Shown piece by piece: positions 43,850 to 53,877 of a stretch of DNA of 64,000 nt. Source of the stretch: Acidobacteriaceae bacterium TAA 166 (GTDB lineage Bacteria > Acidobacteriota > Terriglobia > Terriglobales > Acidobacteriaceae); assembly GCA_000421065.1 (NCBI GenBank), contig ATWD01000001.1:2348001-2412000 (forward strand), in the 5' to 3' direction. Numbering within the stretch: position 1 is the stretch's first letter; each line of letters begins with the position of its first letter. Both the position numbers and the translations under genes were made by a program. Below the pieces are notes generated by a model. It was not told the origin of the DNA and ran no database searches. It was given only the letters and a program-made list of their open reading frames with translations.

Positions 43850-46800
43850 CTACGGTGTAGCCGCCGGATAATCCACCTGCACCGTCACGATCTCGTACGG
43901 ATGAACCGGCACATTGACGGAACCTCCACCATCCACAGGAATGGTGCCGCCGTCTGGCTGTTCCATAAGGTTATCCAACCGCGCGCTCTGGGCTCCCTTC
44001 GGAATCTGGATGCGAACGCTGCTATCCTTCCCACTCCATTCATAGAGCCTGAAGATAAGAGCATTGCTGTCCTCGGCCTTCTTCACCGCGGTCAGCGTAA
44101 CGTTCTCCGCATCAGACCCCACGAAGGAGTACCGGGCTGGCATCGGTCCGGCATGCGCCTGAACCTGCGTCGCCTGCAGCTTGTAGTTGAACTCATATCC
44201 CCGGCGAACCGTCAGCGCCTGCTTCCAATCCCCGGCATGCGGATAGAGCGCATAGCTGAAGTGGTGGTGTCCGCGATCCGCATTCGGATCGGGCTCGGTC
44301 GGCGAACGCAGCAGGGAGATCCGCAGCGTATGCCCGGCCGCATCGTATCCATACTTGGACTCGTTGATCAGGCTGAACCCATGTTGCTGGTCTCCCAGGT
44401 CAGCCCAGCGAATCGCCGGAACTTCGAACTTCGCCTTCTCCCAGCTGTTATTCCGCGTCGTCGGCCGCTGGATCGTGCCATATGGAATCTCATACGTCGC
44501 CATTGGGCTCGACGCCGAGAGATCAAACGCCGCCTTCAGAAGAACATGCGTCTCGTGCCAGTCAATATCGTTGACAACCTTTACCTCGTCCGATCCGTTA
44601 TAGAGAACAATGTCCTGGACAAACTTCGAGCTCTGCCAGGAACGCGTAACCCGAATCACCGCTCGCGTAGGATTGCTCTCCACCAGCTTGACCGACTCGG
44701 CCGTATCCAGCTTGGTAGCGAAGTTCTCAAAGTCGGCATCGATATTCCAGGCATCGAACATCTTCGGCTGATCTTTGAAGGCGATCAGCTCATTGCCGCA
44801 GCTTCCCTGCGCCAGCGTCTCGAACTGGCCCTTCTTGTCATAGAGGCTCGTGATGCAACCTGTCTTCGCATCGACGCTCACCTTCAGCGAGCCATTCTCC
44901 AGCGTCGTTCCGCTCACCTTCAAATCGCTTGCGAAGGCGCGCTTGCCCGGCACCACATGAATCACCTCGTATCCGAGAGAGGGAATATCCTTCGCCAGAA
45001 TCGAAAGATGATACGTGCTTGTCTTCGGATCGCTCGAAACCACCGCCGAAGGGAGCACATGTCCCTCCGCATCCAGCACCGAAACGCCGGAAGGCGTCGA
45101 AGCCGGCATCTGAACCTCCGCCTCCACCCACTCCGAGCGTTTCCACCCAAGAGGATTCATGACGACCATAGGCACTGATCCGGGCGCCGAGGCCGCCCTG
45201 GTGTCGATGCGAGACTCCAGCGTGTGCAGCGATTTCGCATCCGCTTCGTCCGTTACCCGCCGAACCTGGTTATAGTCGTCCTGCGCATCCTTATAGATCA
45301 CACCGATCCCCGATCCGGCCGCCAGATCGTGAAATTGGTTGAACGTGACCTTCTTCCATGCATCCGTGAGCTGCTCTCCCGGATACGGCTGACCATCCAG
45401 CCATGCCAGCGACGCATACTTTTCCGCGTCCAGAACCTGCTCTTCCGCCTCGCGCATGTTGCGCTTGTGGTCGCTCTGTGTCGTCTGGACTCCGCGATGG
45501 AACTCCAGATACAGCTCGTCCTTCCATGTCGGAATACTGATCTTGCCTTCAGGCGGTGTCGGCAGCTTTGTATCTCCGGCGGCTACCGTCTGATAAGTCC
45601 ACGTCGGAGAATCGGGGAGAATGCGTCCCTGTACATCGTTGAAATAACTCTGCGCGACCCCGAACTTCATCTTCGGAGTCGTTCGGTCCGGAGCCATCCA
45701 CTGCAGCCCTTCATCCAGAAGCGCGCGGGTAGGACCTCCGCCGTGATCCCCGACTCCATATAGATCGAGCATGTTGTCCAGTCCTGGATCCAGCTTCCGC
45801 GCGTGAAGAAGATCGTTCGATAGGCGTATTGGATTGAAGTTGGAATTCCCATAGCCATCCGGGAAATAAGTCAGCACCTTGCTGCCGTCAGGAGACTCCC
45901 ACCAGAACAGCTTCAGCGGAAGCTGGTTGGTCTCGTTCCACGACATCTTCTGCGTGACGAAATAATCGACTCCCGACTTCTTATAAATCTGCGGAAGCTG
46001 CCAGTTGTATCCAAAAGAATCCGGATTCCACCCGATCCGTACATCCACCCCATACAGCTGTTTGAAGGTGCGTTTGCCGATCAGCAGCTGCCGGGTCAGC
46101 GATTCTCCGTCCGGCATGTTCAGGTCCGGCTCCACCCACATCCCGCCGACCACCTCCCACCGGCCCTCTTTGATTCGCTGCTTGATCTTGTCGTTCAGCT
46201 GCGGATACTTCTCCGCCATCCAAACGTTGTACTGCGCAGCCGACTGCGTGTACGTATAGGTCGGATACTCATCCATCAACTGCGCGGCCGAACCGAACGT
46301 GCGCTTCACGACGTCCACCGTCTCCGTCCACGGCCACAGCCACGCGGCGTCGATGTGCGAGTTTCCCGTCAGATGGAAGGTCGTCGCCTGCAGCACCGGC
46401 TTCAGCGTATCGAGCTTTTGTTGTGACTGCTGCAGCGATCCATCGAACATCTGCGTATCTCCCTTGTCCAGCGCCTTGAGATCGACGGCCTGGATCGCCT
46501 GCTCCAGCGTGTCCCAGCTCGCCGGTGCCAGCGATGGAATCAGGATCGCCGCCGACAGCAGCTCCTTTCGCAGCACCTCAGGATTAGGGCGGTTCGGAGC
46601 GAAGTCCAGATGGAACTCCATCCGTCGCAGCCGCTTTTGCTCCTTCGACTTGCCCATCCGGATCGCCAGCAGTAGACGGTCTCCCGGCTTCACAGAGCTC
46701 AAAAGGACGATCGGCTCCATGTCCTCGCCTCTCGCCACGCGCTTGCCATCGGCGTAGACGACGACCTCTCCCCGCGTCGGCTCCTGGAGCGTCAGCTTCG

Positions 46801-47170
46801 ATCCCGTCGGATCGTATCCGCCGATCGTCTTCGGAATCTCGATCCATTTGCGCAGCCACACCTCATCGTTTGAAGCCGTAAACGGAATCTGGATCGTCTG
46901 CCATGCATGATCGTCCAAGTCCACGGCAGCTCCGTTCGGAACATTTCCGTCGTGATAACGCAGGTCGCCCACCGGAAGAGCACCAAGGTTGGACAGTCGC
47001 TCCATCACCGCCTGCGACTCCGAGGATAGACTCTTCAACACCGCCTCCGTCTGAGCAGCCGCAGAATAGGTGACGCCGATCTGCTGAGCCGATACCGTCC
47101 CGCAGAACACAAGGGCAGCAGCGAGATACCGGAGCCCTCCAAACCTTGACCGTCTTCCTTGCTGACGCAT
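43850..47170 (-). CDS. Secreted alpha-mannosidase (GH38)
   Basis: Glycoside hydrolase family 38 enzyme that removes alpha-linked mannose. An ATG 24 bases into the open frame starts a signal peptide (RRSRFGGLRYLAAALVF, cleavage VSAQ). An N-terminal beta domain precedes the catalytic domain with the zinc ligands in GNSHIDAAWLWPW (about residue 275) and the nucleophile region WNPDSFGYNWQLPQI. The helical middle contains FHDLAAGSGIG, and the C-terminal beta-sandwich domains include GHHHFSYALYPH. About 1106 residues, complete. It follows the GH3 gene on the same strand after 260 bases. Substrates may be fungal or plant mannans or glycoproteins. Confidence 0.95.
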   Translation of the reverse strand: MRQQGRRSRFGGLRYLAAALVFCGTVSAQQIGVTYSAAAQTEAVLKSLSSESQAVMERLSNLGALPVGDLRYHDGNVPNGAAVDLDDHAWQTIQIPFTASNDEVWLRKWIEIPKTIGGYDPTGSKLTLQEPTRGEVVVYADGKRVARGEDMEPIVLLSSVKPGDRLLLAIRMGKSKEQKRLRRMEFHLDFAPNRPNPEVLRKELLSAAILIPSLAPASWDTLEQAIQAVDLKALDKGDTQMFDGSLQQSQQKLDTLKPVLQATTFHLTGNSHIDAAWLWPWTETVDVVKRTFGSAAQLMDEYPTYTYTQSAAQYNVWMAEKYPQLNDKIKQRIKEGRWEVVGGMWVEPDLNMPDGESLTRQLLIGKRTFKQLYGVDVRIGWNPDSFGYNWQLPQIYKKSGVDYFVTQKMSWNETNQLPLKLFWWESPDGSKVLTYFPDGYGNSNFNPIRLSNDLLHARKLDPGLDNMLDLYGVGDHGGGPTRALLDEGLQWMAPDRTTPKMKFGVAQSYFNDVQGRILPDSPTWTYQTVAAGDTKLPTPPEGKISIPTWKDELYLEFHRGVQTTQSDHKRNMREAEEQVLDAEKYASLAWLDGQPYPGEQLTDAWKKVTFNQFHDLAAGSGIGVIYKDAQDDYNQVRRVTDEADAKSLHTLESRIDTRAASAPGSVPMVVMNPLGWKRSEWVEAEVQMPASTPSGVSVLDAEGHVLPSAVVSSDPKTSTYHLSILAKDIPSLGYEVIHVVPGKRAFASDLKVSGTTLENGSLKVSVDAKTGCITSLYDKKGQFETLAQGSCGNELIAFKDQPKMFDAWNIDADFENFATKLDTAESVKLVESNPTRAVIRVTRSWQSSKFVQDIVLYNGSDEVKVVNDIDWHETHVLLKAAFDLSASSPMATYEIPYGTIQRPTTRNNSWEKAKFEVPAIRWADLGDQQHGFSLINESKYGYDAAGHTLRISLLRSPTEPDPNADRGHHHFSYALYPHAGDWKQALTVRRGYEFNYKLQATQVQAHAGPMPARYSFVGSDAENVTLTAVKKAEDSNALIFRLYEWSGKDSSVRIQIPKGAQSARLDNLMEQPDGGTIPVDGGGSVNVPVHPYEIVTVQVDYPAATP

Positions 47171-47429
47171 ATTCACTCCTGAACGACCGAACATCTGAAA
47201 TTCGAGATCACGCTACCGCCACATTGCCGGCATCCCACACGCGGTTGAACGTCGCGCCCTCGTTACGAAGACGCGGAGTTCAACCCGATCTGTACATCTC
47301 CCTTGAAACGATTCTCAATCTGCGCAGGCCCGGAGAAGAGCACCAGCGCCAGCGGCATCATCCATCTCTTTCGTATCGTTCTTCCTTTAACCTGATCAAT
47401 CACACGCAACACCTGCTGATCGAATCTCG

Positions 47430-49760
47430 TCAGGGCTTCAGGACAAATCCCGTTGTCAGTGAAGCCTGGGAAGAGCCTCCAGCCCACACCGTGTACTTCC
47501 CGGCCTCCACCGCCCACCGCTTCTCGGCGTTCCACACCGCAATCTGGCTCTGAGGAACCTTGAAAGTGACCGTCCTCGTCTCTCCCGCTTTCAGGTGAAC
47601 CCGCGAAAATCCCACCAGCGACTTCCGTGGCGTCTCAACGCTGCTCACATCCTGACGAAGATAAAGCTGCGCCACCTCGTCTCCTTCGCGGTCTCCTGTA
47701 TTCGTGACATCTACCATTACCTGAATCTCTCCCTTGCTTCCGGCCACCGGGGTCTGTGCCGCAAGATGGTCGTAACGGAACGTGGTATAGCTCAGCCCGA
47801 ACCCGAAAGGAAAGAGCGGCCCGCCATGGCCATCGATGTATTTCTCCATCCGTGACGGATCCGAGTTGTAAAAAGCCGGAAGGTCACCAACGCTGCGGGG
47901 AAACGTGATCGTCAGCCGACCCGCGGGATCGTTATCCCCAAAGATCGTCTCCGCCATCGCCTGACCGCCGAACTCTCCCGGATACCATGCCTCGAGAATC
48001 GCCGGAACATGCTCCTTTGCCCATCCGATCGTCAGCGGCCGTCCATTCTGGAGAACCAGGACGACAGGCTTTCCGGTCGCGACGACAGCTTCCAGAAGCT
48101 GCTCCTGGTTCCCCGGAAGATCCAGATTCGAGCGGTCGAATCCCTCGCCCGAGATTCCCTGCTTCTCTCCCAGTCCTAGGATGACCACCTCCGCCTCCTT
48201 CGCCCTCGCCACCGCGTCCTCGATCTTCTTGCCCTCATCGAAGCTCACCGTCGCTCCCGGAACCGCCTTGCGGATACCGTCGAGAAGGCTGATACGCAAT
48301 CCGTTCTCTTCCTTCTCGTAGTCCCCATAGCGAGCCACGTCCGCATTCGGCCCGATCACTGCGATACTGCGCACGGACTTCGTTAGGGGAAGAAGATGGT
48401 TGTCATTCTTGAGCAGAGTCATCGACTCCCGCGCCGAGGCCAACGAGACCGCCAGATGCTCCGGAGCCCTGTGCTCTCTGCCGTTCAGCGCAGTATCGAC
48501 ATAAGGCTGATCGAACAGTCCCAGCGCAAACTTAACCCGCAGCACCGAACGTATGGCGCGATCCAGATCCACCTGAGACAGACTTCCCTGATGTACGCAG
48601 TCAATCAGCGCTTTCTGAAAGACGTCGTGATCGAAGTCATAAAACTGCATGTCCACCCCGGACCGGACCGCCATGCACGACGCCTCCTGCGGGCTCGCCG
48701 CCACCTTGTGCACCTTGTAGAGTCGCTCAATCGCCCCCAGGTCCGAGAGAACAAATCCCTGGAATCCCCACTCTCCCCGCAGGATCGACTTCATCAGGAA
48801 CGGGTCCGCCGTCATGGGAATGCCATCGATCTCGTGATAAGCAGCCATCACCGCCATCGCATGACCCTCGCGGATCGCCGGTTCGAACGACTTCAGCATC
48901 ACCATCCGGAGCTCCCTCTCCCCCAGGTGCACCGGCGAAGTATTCGTTCCGCCCTCCGGAGATCCATGCGCCGCGAAATGCTTCGGCTCGCTGATCACCG
49001 TGTGGTCCGTATTCAACCCCTCGCCCTGTTGCCCGCGAACATAGGCCAGCCCGAACTGTCCCGTCAGGTAAGGATCTTCGCCGAAGTCCTCCTCCACTCT
49101 TCCCCACCGCGGCTCGCGGGCAAGATCCAACACCGGAGCCAGAATCATATCCACTCCCGTCGCCCGCGCCTCGGCAGCGATCACCTCACCCGTCTTCCGC
49201 GCCATCTCCGGATCCCAGGTCGCCGCCAGCCCGATCGGAGCCGGAAAAACCGTTCCTTTGTCGAACCCGTGCAGTCCCTCTTCGATGAACAGCGCAGGAA
49301 TCCCCAGCCGGTTATGCGAGATCACCCACTTCTGGACCGCGTTTGCCTGCTCCGGCGTCGGATTCAGGTCATGGACGCTTCCGACTCCGAGGTCGCCCCA
49401 TAGGCTCTGCGCCTTCTCCGGAAGGAAGACCGCCGTGGGATCGGCATGCGTATCATCCGTATGCTTATCGACAATCGCCCTCGCGCTCGAGTACATATCC
49501 AGCTGGCGAGCCTTCTCCGCAAGCGTCATGCGATGCAGCAGATCATCGACGCGCCTCTCCAGAGGAGCGTTCTTCTGGCGATAGAGTGGAGACACCCCTT
49601 TCACCGCACCCGCCTGCTGCGCCCGTGCCGAAAGACACCCCGCGACCGGCAGCAGCATAAGAACGGCGGCAATCACCTGCCGCAGCCTCTGAACCAAACT
49701 GAATCGAAGCTCGTCAGACGAAAAGCCTGCGAAGCTTCTCGAATCAGATTCGATCCCCAT
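47430..49760 (-). CDS. Exported beta-glucosidase-type GH3 glycoside hydrolase
   Basis: Glycoside hydrolase family 3 enzyme, bgl/xyl type. The start region ends in a leader with a lipobox-like LPVAGC, so it may be a lipoprotein; an in-frame TTG 36 bases upstream is an alternative start. The catalytic N-terminal domain has KHFAAHG and VLSDLGA, whose Asp (about residue 340) is the nucleophile; the usual sequence is SDWGA, here with Leu. The C-terminal alpha/beta domain (SIAVIGPNAD, LGEKQGISGEG) and a fibronectin-III-like end (VTNTGDREGDEVAQLYL) complete the usual three-domain layout. About 776 residues. Likely transcribed with GH38. Confidence 0.95.
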   Translation of the reverse strand: MGIESDSRSFAGFSSDELRFSLVQRLRQVIAAVLMLLPVAGCLSARAQQAGAVKGVSPLYRQKNAPLERRVDDLLHRMTLAEKARQLDMYSSARAIVDKHTDDTHADPTAVFLPEKAQSLWGDLGVGSVHDLNPTPEQANAVQKWVISHNRLGIPALFIEEGLHGFDKGTVFPAPIGLAATWDPEMARKTGEVIAAEARATGVDMILAPVLDLAREPRWGRVEEDFGEDPYLTGQFGLAYVRGQQGEGLNTDHTVISEPKHFAAHGSPEGGTNTSPVHLGERELRMVMLKSFEPAIREGHAMAVMAAYHEIDGIPMTADPFLMKSILRGEWGFQGFVLSDLGAIERLYKVHKVAASPQEASCMAVRSGVDMQFYDFDHDVFQKALIDCVHQGSLSQVDLDRAIRSVLRVKFALGLFDQPYVDTALNGREHRAPEHLAVSLASARESMTLLKNDNHLLPLTKSVRSIAVIGPNADVARYGDYEKEENGLRISLLDGIRKAVPGATVSFDEGKKIEDAVARAKEAEVVILGLGEKQGISGEGFDRSNLDLPGNQEQLLEAVVATGKPVVLVLQNGRPLTIGWAKEHVPAILEAWYPGEFGGQAMAETIFGDNDPAGRLTITFPRSVGDLPAFYNSDPSRMEKYIDGHGGPLFPFGFGLSYTTFRYDHLAAQTPVAGSKGEIQVMVDVTNTGDREGDEVAQLYLRQDVSSVETPRKSLVGFSRVHLKAGETRTVTFKVPQSQIAVWNAEKRWAVEAGKYTVWAGGSSQASLTTGFVLKP

Positions 49761-49796
49761 CTTCAAATAGGACCTTCTACGATCAATATTCAACAA

Positions 49797-50164
49797 GTAA
49801 TCTGCACCATGCTTTTACGGATTCAAAGCGAATTTCAAGTTTGAAACACACTAATCGAAACCATGCAGCATAAGCAACGTTAGCAAGACTTCTAACGTAT
49901 CGTTATCCCATTGAAAATAATCAAGAGAAGAGAGCACGGGCAAACTAACACGTAAATACAGGGCCGAATCTATAGACTCCTGGCCTCGTAAGTTGCAAGC
50001 GTTATCTATAGTTAACAGGAGGTTTGTTTGACTTGAGGGGGAAAGTCACCCGTCTCGGGTCATCCAGAGAGCTCTTCGTATCTCGCGCTTGGTCTTCCCT
50101 GGTTCGGGCTCGAAGGATCGCCGATGGATGCAGTTGCACTGAAATCGTCATCGTTGAAGGGTGC
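49797..50164. promoter_or_regulatory. Upstream region of the GH3 gene
   Basis: About 370 bases between the DUF418 gene and GH3. It contains ACGTTAG-N8-CTAACGT (49877-49898), a perfect 7-bp dyad about 117 bases before the GH3 ATG, followed by TAACG-N3-CGTTA. The half-sites resemble those in front of the large receptor at 42.36 kb. No ORF was credible. Confidence 0.5.
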
Positions 50165-51511
50165 TCATCCTCGTTTCAAAAAAGGAACTAAACGGCCATA
50201 GGTCAGGCAGCGCCACGCCCACTCAAACGGCCCCATCTCAAATCGTGACAGCCAGATCGGCGACCAAATCAGCTGTAGAACCCAAACGGCTACGACGATT
50301 GCCCAGAGGCCCGGCCGGTTTATCTCGCCCATTAGCCCACCGCGTCCCCCATAGAAAATGGACGTCATGATGAGGGATTGGGTTAGATAATTGGTGAAGG
50401 CCATTCGTCCGGCTGCCGCAAGTGGAGACAAGAGAGACGTGGCGCCGGCCCTCAAGAGCAGGATCAGAGCGCTGGCGTAGGCCAGCGAAACTACCGGCGT
50501 GAAGAAGAACTCGATACTATCCCCTCCCAAAACCGGCACCTCGGCGACATCCTTTCGCCAAGCCAGCCAGGCGACCATTACGAGCGCAACTGTGCCAAGC
50601 AGGATGACGACGGCATAGCGCCGCGTGCTGGACCTGCCCGCGATGAAACCGGACTTGAACAACGAGAGGCCGATCATCATCAGCCCCAATGTGGAAGGGA
50701 GGCTCCACGAAGAGCGGGACAAGATATGCACGTATTCGAGCGTATTCACGCGGTAGGCTCCCGCCCAGGAACTTTTGGCTTCTGCGATATCGGCTGCCGC
50801 CTTGCCCCTGCTATCGGCTATGGCTGCCTCACTCGGGACCATCCGGGCCATCGCATGGATCTTGGCAGCCGGCTGTACGAACGGCAACGCTGCGGGCGGC
50901 AGATGCCTGAATCCGACGAGCGCGTAGAGACCGATCCCGACAATCATCAGTGTCCTCGGCCGCCACGATCGGCAGAAGACCATCAGTACACCCGTGGTTG
51001 CATAAAGCGAGAGAATGTCGCCCCACCAGATACCGAAGCCATGGAGCATGGCGAAGAGAAAGAGCACCCCCAGTCTGCGCCAAAGGATCCGTCCCTTCTG
51101 CTTGTCTGATCGCTCGCCGCCGACGAGGAACAAGGACATGCCAAACAGCATCGAGAATAATGTTAGAAATTTCTCGTGGAAGAAGGCGTCCATCACCCAG
51201 TATGAGATTGCGGTCCAGCCTTGATTGCCAAACGGCCAGATCAAAGGTTTGAGAGAGGCGACCGTGGGAGCCGCGAATCCGTCGGCGTTGACTGCAAGAA
51301 TCCCCAAGATGGATAGTCCGCGGATCACGTCAAGGGATGGAATGCGTGCCTTTGCCCTTATCGGTGCGACCACGTATCTGTTGTTAGTACCGATGACCTC
51401 ATTGCCTCCTATCAGCAACACGAGATACGCAAGATTGCGCACAGCAGTTCCGCTTAATCGGAAGGTTCTCGGAAACCTTCGAGAGAATTGTGCGACCGCA
51501 TTCCACGCCAT
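50165..51511 (-). CDS. DUF418 membrane protein
   Basis: Polytopic inner-membrane protein with the DUF418 pattern: RIPSLDVIRGLSILGILAVN at the first helix, LTLFSMLFGMSLFLVG, RRLGVLFLFAMLHGFGIWWGDIL, and a C-terminal region FTNYLTQSLIMT...YGRGGLMG and GPFEWAWRCLTYGRLVPF. About ten hydrophobic helices. The family is related to acyltransferases of the heparan-glucosaminide acetyltransferase type, but its function is unproven. The start is doubtful: conserved sequence begins about 60 residues after the ATG used, and a TTG lies 72 bases before it. It precedes GH3 on the same strand. Confidence 0.85.
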   Translation of the reverse strand: MAWNAVAQFSRRFPRTFRLSGTAVRNLAYLVLLIGGNEVIGTNNRYVVAPIRAKARIPSLDVIRGLSILGILAVNADGFAAPTVASLKPLIWPFGNQGWTAISYWVMDAFFHEKFLTLFSMLFGMSLFLVGGERSDKQKGRILWRRLGVLFLFAMLHGFGIWWGDILSLYATTGVLMVFCRSWRPRTLMIVGIGLYALVGFRHLPPAALPFVQPAAKIHAMARMVPSEAAIADSRGKAAADIAEAKSSWAGAYRVNTLEYVHILSRSSWSLPSTLGLMMIGLSLFKSGFIAGRSSTRRYAVVILLGTVALVMVAWLAWRKDVAEVPVLGGDSIEFFFTPVVSLAYASALILLLRAGATSLLSPLAAAGRMAFTNYLTQSLIMTSIFYGGRGGLMGEINRPGLWAIVVAVWVLQLIWSPIWLSRFEMGPFEWAWRCLTYGRLVPFLKRG

Positions 51512-51617
51512 TGCTATATCAATGGGTGACAAAGCTACTTTGGTACCCCAAATTGGGTTATAGGAAGCTACGACGATTGCCAAAGCAATCTCCGATGGTA
51601 ACTCGAATCGCTAAAAC

Positions 51618-51662
51618 AAATTCCTGATAGGTCTCCACAATTCCCTGTTTCGTATGACCTGG
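51618..51662 (+). repeat. Conserved intergenic element, copy B
   Basis: Shares six ordered blocks (AAATTCC, GATAGG, CAATT, CCTGTT, CGTATG, CCT) with copy A at 29448-29494; two one-base length differences. It lies in a gene-free stretch. Confidence 0.6.
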
Positions 51663-52165
51663 AGGCTCATAAATAATGCTTGGTCCAGCGTCATTAGTGA
51701 AAATGAAGAATCTCGCGCTTTGTGTTCGGAACAGCGGGAAAATTCTCTGTACTTATCCCTGTTAACGGGAATTCACACAGAGACGGGTTCGCAGGAGACT
51801 GCGTCCACCGTCGCCCAGCGACGTCCCTAGTCACCGGGTTCCTCGTTTTCCGCTACCTCTTCAGGTACATCGAAAGCAAGCTGCCCCATAACGGCAGCCT
51901 ATATCGGCTTGCCACTCGAGAAAGATATTTACGTCATAACTCCTGAATACGGCTGGCAAGATCAAAAGACAAACTTGAAGCCTTCGCGACTGCAAGCTGC
52001 AGATCACTTATTCTTGCCAAGAGTTACAAAGGTAATCTCCGAATCGATTGCCGAGCATGGTATTTAGATGTCATGATGGATTCATATTGCAAAATGGGCC
52101 TTGGCTTTAAAACTGTAGAAGTATCTTTAGGGACGCTTCTCGATGAGAATTAAAAGAGCGAAGGC
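51663..52165. other. Gene-free region
   Basis: About 500 bases. It includes a near-palindrome TCCCTGTTAACGGGA (about 51757-51771) and a 74-codon ORF with no family signal or good ribosome site. Probably noncoding, possibly relic sequence, plus the promoter of the next gene. Confidence 0.4.
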
Positions 52166-53758
52166 ATGTCGATAGAAGCCACGAGCAGAACTGCGAAGAT
52201 TGAGGAACGCGCCTCTGAGAGGGGGGAGAACGGGTCTTGGACGTGGCATCTTTTCATACTTTTGACAGCAGCGATAACAGCGTTGTTCTCGCGGTTTTTG
52301 CATGGCGCCACGTATTGGAGTTTTTTCGAAGACGACTTCTTCTACTATGCTGAGGTCGCTAAGCGACTCGTACTAACCCATTCTTCCACCTTTGATGGGA
52401 CGCACCTGACGAATGGCTATCACCCGCTGTGGCTCATTGTGCTGGCGTTCTTGTATCGAATATCTCCCGGAATGTTATTTTTTGTGGCAGCGCAGGCCGT
52501 CGGTCTAGCGGCCACCATCGTATTTTATTTCGCGGCGATTCGATGCTTGGCCGCGTTTGAGGTTGAGCCAGCCGTCCGGCGAGTGGCTGCTTTGGTGCTT
52601 TCGCTGCACACTTTGCTGCTGTTCCGATATGGCATGGAAGTGACGCTTACCCTGCCGTTGGGTTTCTGCATGCTTGCTCACGTTTTGAGCCCGGCATTTC
52701 GCTGGTCGACACGGCAGACACTTTTTTACGGTTTGCTGGCTTCGTTGACGATCCTTTCGCGTCTAGATTCAATATTTCTGATCGCGCTGGTGTTGCTGGC
52801 GCAGATGGTTATGATGCAGGCGTCCGGAGGCGAGCGACTGCGCCGCCTAGCTGTGTTCTGTATCGGAGGCCTTCTCTTTCCTCTGTACCTGACCACCAAC
52901 CTGGTTATCTTTCATACCCTGCTCCCGATCTCAGGGATGGCAAAACAGCTGAAGCCGCTGCTGCCTCCATCGGCGGAGGCTCTCCGCGATTTTGTCGTTC
53001 ATCCGGATCGAGCAAAGATCGCCTTCGCCTACACAGCGCTCGTGGCAATCGGGGCTGGAATCTACTTTCTGCTCAGAGAGCGAGATCGCCGGACGAAACA
53101 GCAGAATGCGCTGCTGGCCGCCTTGTTCTTCTTTCCCGTGATTCATATCGGAGTGCTATGTCTTATGAGTGACTGGCACCTGTGGCCCTGGTATTACTAC
53201 TCACTCACCTTCGCAGTATTCGCTGCAATGGTCGCGATGCTGAATCGCAAGAGATTCGAGTTCGGTGGTGTCCTTGCTCACTCCCGCACAGACATCAGGA
53301 TCATGGGCGCGCTAAGCACACTTCTTGTGTTGTACGTGGTCGCATACTCGGTCGGCAAGAAGCCGCCTGCGTTCGCTCTGTTCAGCGGATTCGTAGCGGA
53401 CTTCTCTCAGGCACACCCTGGAACGGTAGCGATGGGGGATTGCGCCGGGGCCGCGGGCTATCGTTCCAACAGCGCCGTAGTTCAGCTCGAAGGATTGATG
53501 ATGGACCGGCCATATCTCGATTTGGTCAAGGCCAGAACGCCTCTCCGTGAGGTCTTGAAGCTCTACCCGGTCGAGTATTACGCAACGATTGAGAATCCGA
53601 TTGAGCAAAATGGATGTTTCATCGTTCACGAACCGGCGCAGGCGGGCCCAGCTTCACCGAAGATGCTCGGCAGAATCTGTGCGAAGCCGCTTGCTTCGAC
53701 ACAGGTAGGCACCCAGTCCGTCGGAATCTTTCATGCTTCGGATGTCCTTCTCCCCTAG
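52166..53758 (+). CDS. Polytopic GT-C-like glycosyltransferase (putative)
   Basis: Integral membrane protein of 530 residues with about ten to twelve hydrophobic helices. The first periplasmic loop has an acidic pair in FFEDDFFYYAEVAKR (about residues 53-67) and TNGYHPLWL, as seen in lipid-sugar-dependent GT-C glycosyltransferases (ArnT/PMT-like), where such acidic residues are catalytic. A C-terminal soluble part contains cysteines (CAGAAG, NGCFIV, GRIC). The substrate is unknown. A polysaccharide-export gene follows 120 bases later, so the pair may take part in surface glycan assembly. Confidence 0.75.
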   Translation: MSIEATSRTAKIEERASERGENGSWTWHLFILLTAAITALFSRFLHGATYWSFFEDDFFYYAEVAKRLVLTHSSTFDGTHLTNGYHPLWLIVLAFLYRISPGMLFFVAAQAVGLAATIVFYFAAIRCLAAFEVEPAVRRVAALVLSLHTLLLFRYGMEVTLTLPLGFCMLAHVLSPAFRWSTRQTLFYGLLASLTILSRLDSIFLIALVLLAQMVMMQASGGERLRRLAVFCIGGLLFPLYLTTNLVIFHTLLPISGMAKQLKPLLPPSAEALRDFVVHPDRAKIAFAYTALVAIGAGIYFLLRERDRRTKQQNALLAALFFFPVIHIGVLCLMSDWHLWPWYYYSLTFAVFAAMVAMLNRKRFEFGGVLAHSRTDIRIMGALSTLLVLYVVAYSVGKKPPAFALFSGFVADFSQAHPGTVAMGDCAGAAGYRSNSAVVQLEGLMMDRPYLDLVKARTPLREVLKLYPVEYYATIENPIEQNGCFIVHEPAQAGPASPKMLGRICAKPLASTQVGTQSVGIFHASDVLLP

Positions 53759-53877
53759 CCTCCGTTACCGCTGGCCAGCCGCTCAAGAGAAGAATGGTAC
53801 CCTATGCGTATCAGGATGGAGCGGCCCCGGGCCGCGCATCTCGGTTCCGGCACGATGCTCGGTCAAGAGGGATATCG

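Noticed and set aside
43901-45178. 425-codon plus-strand frame inside the GH38 gene
   Set aside because: Arginine-rich shadow of the alpha-mannosidase on the other strand.
51722-51946. 74-codon ORF in the gene-free region
   Set aside because: No ribosome site, no recognisable family and a palindrome in its middle; more likely noncoding relic DNA.
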